Assembly (NCBI GenBank): GCA_947625175.1
Contig: CANQNI010000055.1
Span: 1 to 9,425 of the forward strand
Source of the DNA: an uncultured Eubacteriaceae bacterium
GTDB lineage: Bacteria; Bacillota; Clostridia; Eubacteriales; Eubacteriaceae
Length of the DNA stretch: 9,425 bases
Direction of reading: 5' to 3'
Each line of letters opens with the position of its first letter. Position 1 is the stretch's first letter. The notes beneath the pieces were generated by a model. That model was not told where the DNA came from and ran no database searches. It saw only the letters and a program-made list of their open reading frames with translations. Positions 6,710 through 9,425 of the stretch are shown here, one piece after another. The translations under genes were made by a program, and so were the position numbers.

Positions 6710-6730
6710 TATTTTAACTAATTTTGATGC
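6697..6730. terminator. Bidirectional terminator of lysR and the surface-protein gene
   Basis: GCGTCAAAATTAGT (6697-6710) and ACTAATTTTGATGC (6717-6730) form a 14-bp stem with one G-T wobble and a 6-base loop ATTTTA. On the plus strand TTATTTTATTT follows. On the minus strand a run of six T (complement of 6691-6696) follows. It lies between convergent genes and overlaps the last codons and stop of the LysR-type gene. Confidence 0.8.
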
Positions 6731-6770
6731 TTATTTTATTTAATCAATTTTCATTGACTGAAAACTTTAC

Positions 6771-8504
6771 TTATTTCTGAATGAATGCCTGATCTGTTAC
6801 GTTAGGTGTTGAAGCAGGAATTGCAGGAACTTGTCCCTTAGGAACTACCTGAATTTCAATAGCTTCAAGTCTTCTAGCAAAACCGGCTGTTCCGGCACTC
6901 TGGCCATTCTTAGCCCAGTTCATCCAGCCAACATCCTGAGCATGAACACGATAATAAACATCGTATTTATCTTGGTCTGCTCCGGTTAACTGAATCTGGA
7001 TAGCTTCCAGACGTTTTGACTGACCCTGTGTACCAGACATTGCACCATCACCGACAAAATCCATCCATCCGTAGTCTTCTACGTGAGTTTTATAGGCAAT
7101 ACCTAAGTTAGAATCACCAGAAACATTAATCTTGATTCCTTCAAGTCTTAGAGATCTTCCGGTGGTCCCTGAGTCACTACCATTGGTTCCAACATTTCCC
7201 CAACCGATGTTTTCAATATGTGTTTCATAAGTAACATTTATTGGAGCTACAGTCGGTGTGCTTGGTTGCGGCTGTGGATCAATAGGTGTATCTGGTTCTG
7301 GTTGAGGATTATTATCTGAATTGGTTGTTCCAGGATTTTCCGGAACCGGATCTACTGGTTCTATTTCTTCTGGGATATCTTCAGCAACTGCAGTAACAGT
7401 AACTTCACATTCAGCAGATTTTCTACCATCATCAGTAACTACGGTAATATTTGCTGTACCAACACCAACTCCAACTACAATACCAACATCATTTACTTTA
7501 GCAACCTGGTCATCTGTAGAGTACCAGTAGATTGTCTTATTAGTAGCATCTGATGGAGTTATTGTCTGATTCAATGGAACGCTTTGTCCATTTTCTAAGG
7601 TTACACTACTTTTATCCAGTTTAATTCCTGTAACATTAACTGTATGATTGGTTTCAACCGGTTCAACTTTTACAGTACATTGAGCTACTTTTTGTCCATC
7701 GTCGGTTACTACACTTATAATAGCAGTTCCCTTTGAAACAGCAGTTACTTTTCCTTTAATTACATTAGCAACTTTATCATTAGATGAACGCCACGAAACT
7801 GCTGTATTAGTTGCATTGGTTGGAGTTACAGTTTCATTAAGAATAAAACTATCCCCTTCTTTTAGAGTTTTTGAAGTAGAATCTAAACTTACACCAGTTA
7901 CGTTCTGAACAGCTTGCACTGACTGGTTAACCGTAATAGAACAACTTCCAGTTACGCCATTTTTAGCAGTAGCAGTTATAACTGCAAATCCAGGTGTATG
8001 AGCCGTAACTTTACCACCAACTACATTAGCAACAGCAGCATTTGAACTAGTCCAGGTAACATCCTGGATAACTCCTGCCGGTAAAACTGTAGCAGCTAGA
8101 ATAACTTCTTCACCAATATTTAAAATCTTATTATTTACTGATAAAGATACACTAGTTGGTGCAGCTACTAATTCACTATCTTTAACATTAACAATAGCTC
8201 TTCCTTCGATACCATTATGAGAAGTTGCTGTTATTAAAGTATTACCAGGTCCAACAGCAACCACATTACCACTAGAATCGACTGTGGCTACGTTGGAATT
8301 TGAAGATCCCCAACTAATAGCTCTATCAGTTGCATTAGCCGGTAAAACAGTAGCCGTAATTCTCTTTGTTTCACTTTTATTTAAATTTAAAGATGAAGGC
8401 GAAAGTTCAACTCCAGTAACATCAATTGTTTTTACTGGAGCACTAGCTACATTAACGATACAATCAGCAGAAGCACTTAAATCACCAGAGTATATAAAAA
8501 GGTT
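6771..8504 (-). pseudogene. Surface protein with Big2 Ig-like domains and ChW repeats, 5' end missing
   Basis: The frame stays open for 577 codons with no ATG, signal peptide or ribosome site. Counting from position 8504, residues about 6-19 are the tail of a Big2 domain (SGDLSASADCIVNV). Four whole Big2 domains follow at about 29-108, 116-194, 202-280 and 291-372, each with a V(S/T)W or similar core strand and a late G-x-ATIT/VVTDDG strand. A proline- and acid-rich linker (374-420) leads to three ChW repeats (about 425-460, 471-506, 518-553), each with a GW pair and an SGTxGxxxRLExIxI end. Big2 proteins are usually exported, surface-bound and often adhesive; ChW repeats are thought to mediate cell-surface or protein contacts. 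No LPxTG anchor is present. The first five residues (NLFIY) do not fit the domain and are followed upstream by a stop, so the 5' part was cut off by the adjacent IS605-type element. A GTG at 8262-8264 is internal to a domain and is not a real start. Confidence 0.85.
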
Positions 8505-8555
8505 TTAATTATTAATAATTCTTATTATTACAGTTAGTCATTTTCCTTAAAATTT

Positions 8556-8628
8556 CATAGCTTCTTTAAATAAGACAGCAATTGTTTTATAATTATTTAT
8601 CATAGTTTAATAAAATAAGAAGCAATTG
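8556..8628 (+). repeat. Two imperfect direct copies of about 28 bases before tnpB
   Basis: Copy 1 at 8556-8584 and copy 2 at 8601-8628 both begin CATAG and end with AATAAGA(C)AGCAATTG. They differ by small changes and a one-base indel, at a period of about 45 bases. The second ends just before the tnpB ribosome site. They may be transposase-binding or end structures, or a local duplication of the promoter region. Confidence 0.55.
8582..8611 (+). promoter_or_regulatory. Candidate promoter of the tnpB fragment
   Basis: TTGTTT (8582-8587), an 18-base spacer and TTTAAT (8606-8611) make a weak sigma-A promoter. It is followed by the ribosome site AAAGGA (8630-8635) and the TTG start at 8646. Weak promoters are usual for such genes. 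Chance is possible in AT-rich DNA. Confidence 0.3.
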
Positions 8629-8645
8629 GAAAGGAATTAACTACA

Positions 8646-9386
8646 TTGATAGTTACTACTGAAATCAGAATTAAAGATAAAGATTTCTCTTCCTATCTGG
8701 ATAAACGAGCTCAATTAGAATCCGGAATTATCCTTTATGCCTACAGGGAATTAAAAAATCCTAACTTTTATCAAATCTACGAGACTACTTCCAAATTCAA
8801 TACGCATCTCTGCCGGGAATTTAACATTCTTTCGAGAACCGCTAACAGTATTATAAAGCTGGTTGAAGGGGATATTCTAAGCTATAGAAGATGTAAAGAG
8901 TTTGAGCTGGAAAACAAAAAGAATCAACTGGGCCAGGTCCGGGTGAGATTAAAGAAAAGAAAAAAGGAACAGAAGATTTTAAAAGAAAAAGCAGCCACTA
9001 ATACTATCACTCCCAGGCAGCTAAAACGGCTCAAAAGATTAAACAATACTATTTATCATCTAAACAACCGGATAAATAAACTAAAACAGGGAATTAGAAA
9101 GCTCAAAAGAATCTTAAAGAATCACGAGGTTCATATCGGCTTTGGAACAAAGAAAATGTTTAAAAAGCAGTTTAATCTAGAAGCCAATAACTTTTCCTCC
9201 CATGCAGAATGGAAAAAAGCTTATGAGGCTTCCAAAAGCCATCTGATTTATTCAGTCGGAAGGTCACAGGAGACCAGCGGCAACCAGGTTGCTACTTTCA
9301 AAATAAATCCGGAAAATGGAACCCTGACACTGCGTTTTAGGAAAGAACAGGTTAAAAAGGGAGAGCCCAAATACATTGCTATGTAA
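8646..9386 (+). pseudogene. tnpB: TnpB (IS605 OrfB family), truncated N-terminal fragment
   Basis: TnpB proteins are RNA-guided DNA endonucleases of IS200/IS605 elements and relatives of Cas12. This fragment reads 246 residues from a TTG start preceded by AAAGGA (8630-8635). The N-terminus TTEIRIKDKDF, the long basic helical region around residues 90-160 (rich in Lys, Arg and Leu) and the block VHIGFGTKKMFKKQFNLE with HAEWKKAYEASKSHLIYSVGRSQETSGNQ at about 162-215 match a subfamily common in Bacilli and Clostridia that is normally well over 400 residues. The frame stops soon after LTLRFRKEQ, so the whole RuvC-like nuclease (D, E, D) and the zinc finger are missing. It cannot be an active nuclease. 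Base and codon use look richer in G+C than the neighbours, in line with acquisition. The element adjoins the broken Big2/ChW gene. Confidence 0.85.
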
Positions 9387-9425
9387 TGCCCCCTGTCAAG
9401 TAAATTTTAAAAATAATTTAACCGT
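9387..9425. other. Sequence after the tnpB break, possible end of another insertion element
   Basis: Directly after the tnpB stop comes TGCCCCCTGTCAAGTAAA and then AT-rich sequence. A C-run joined to CTGTCAAG, beginning with TG, resembles terminal inverted repeats of some low-GC Firmicute insertion sequences, and it stands where TnpB homology ends. The window stops too soon to show a transposase or the matching end. Family not assigned. Confidence 0.3.

Larger units (their letters stand above)
8490..9386 (+). mobile_element. IS200/IS605-type element remnant (left part)
   Basis: This runs from where Big2 homology ends to where tnpB is cut. It includes a possible left end with the 14-bp palindrome AATTATTAATAATT (8507-8520), a duplicated leader segment, and the N-terminal half of tnpB. 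No tnpA is present. The right end, which would carry the guide RNA of an intact TnpB element, is absent from the window. Boundaries are inferred and may be off by some bases. Confidence 0.6.

Noticed and set aside
7321..7530. Plus-strand open frame inside the Big2/ChW gene
   Set aside because: Ser/Thr/Pro-rich shadow of the repetitive coding strand.
8262..8264. GTG as the start of the Big2/ChW gene
   Set aside because: It falls in the middle of a Big2 domain, without a signal peptide or ribosome site, and clear homology extends upstream in frame.
6771..8504. CRISPR-like or tandem DNA repeats in the Big2/ChW gene
   Set aside because: The periodicity is at protein-domain level (about 80 and 46 residues) with diverged DNA; there are no short identical repeats with unique spacers.
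8284..8508. Plus-strand open frame near the tnpB element
   Set aside because: It covers the minus-strand frame that continues the Big2 homology to 8489; the plus-strand product has no recognisable features.
8507..8520. 14-bp palindrome AATTATTAATAATT as a regulator operator
   Set aside because: Made only of A and T beside a transposon boundary; more likely an element-end hairpin or chance, so noted only within the mobile element.

Overview
The window is AT-rich chromosomal DNA (roughly one third G+C by eye), most likely from a lactic acid bacterium (Lactobacillales) or a close low-GC Firmicute. The GAPDH sequence, the strong AAGGAGG site before gap, the IS605-type TnpB subfamily and the Big2/ChW surface protein all point that way. 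The species cannot be read from the sequence.

Layout. Positions 1-2107 hold a minus-strand glycolytic pair, gap then pgk; pgk runs off the left edge. An intrinsic-terminator-like hairpin sits between them. Positions 2108-2764 are a long divergent intergenic region. It has a good sigma-A promoter for gap, several inverted repeats around that promoter and in the leader, and further dyads towards the other side, including a perfect 18-bp palindrome. From 2765 a plus-strand pair encodes a glycerate 2-kinase and, 5 bases later, an unrecognised multi-spanning membrane protein. A hairpin at 4612-4644 separates this pair from a convergent aldo/keto reductase. That reductase is divergent from a LysR-type regulator; the 160-base gap between them has a promoter for each and an inverted repeat over the reductase -35. 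A bidirectional terminator overlaps the end of lysR.

Positions 6771-8504 are the 3' part of a large surface-protein gene: four whole bacterial Ig-like (Big2) domains and the tail of a fifth, a proline-rich linker and three ChW repeats. Its 5' end is missing, and homology stops next to an IS200/IS605-type element. The tnpB of that element is cut off at 246 codons, just before a sequence that resembles the end of another insertion element. The right end is therefore a site of successive insertion or deletion.

How the genes fit together. GAPDH and PGK are consecutive steps of lower glycolysis. Glycerate kinase feeds phosphoglycerate into the same pathway just below them, so the divergent arrangement makes metabolic sense. 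The reductase and LysR genes look like a self-contained regulator-target pair. I found no convincing new multi-gene system. The least explained items are the membrane protein coupled to glycerate kinase, the palindrome-rich intergenic region, the gap-pgk hairpin and the lack of Shine-Dalgarno sites before three plus-strand genes.
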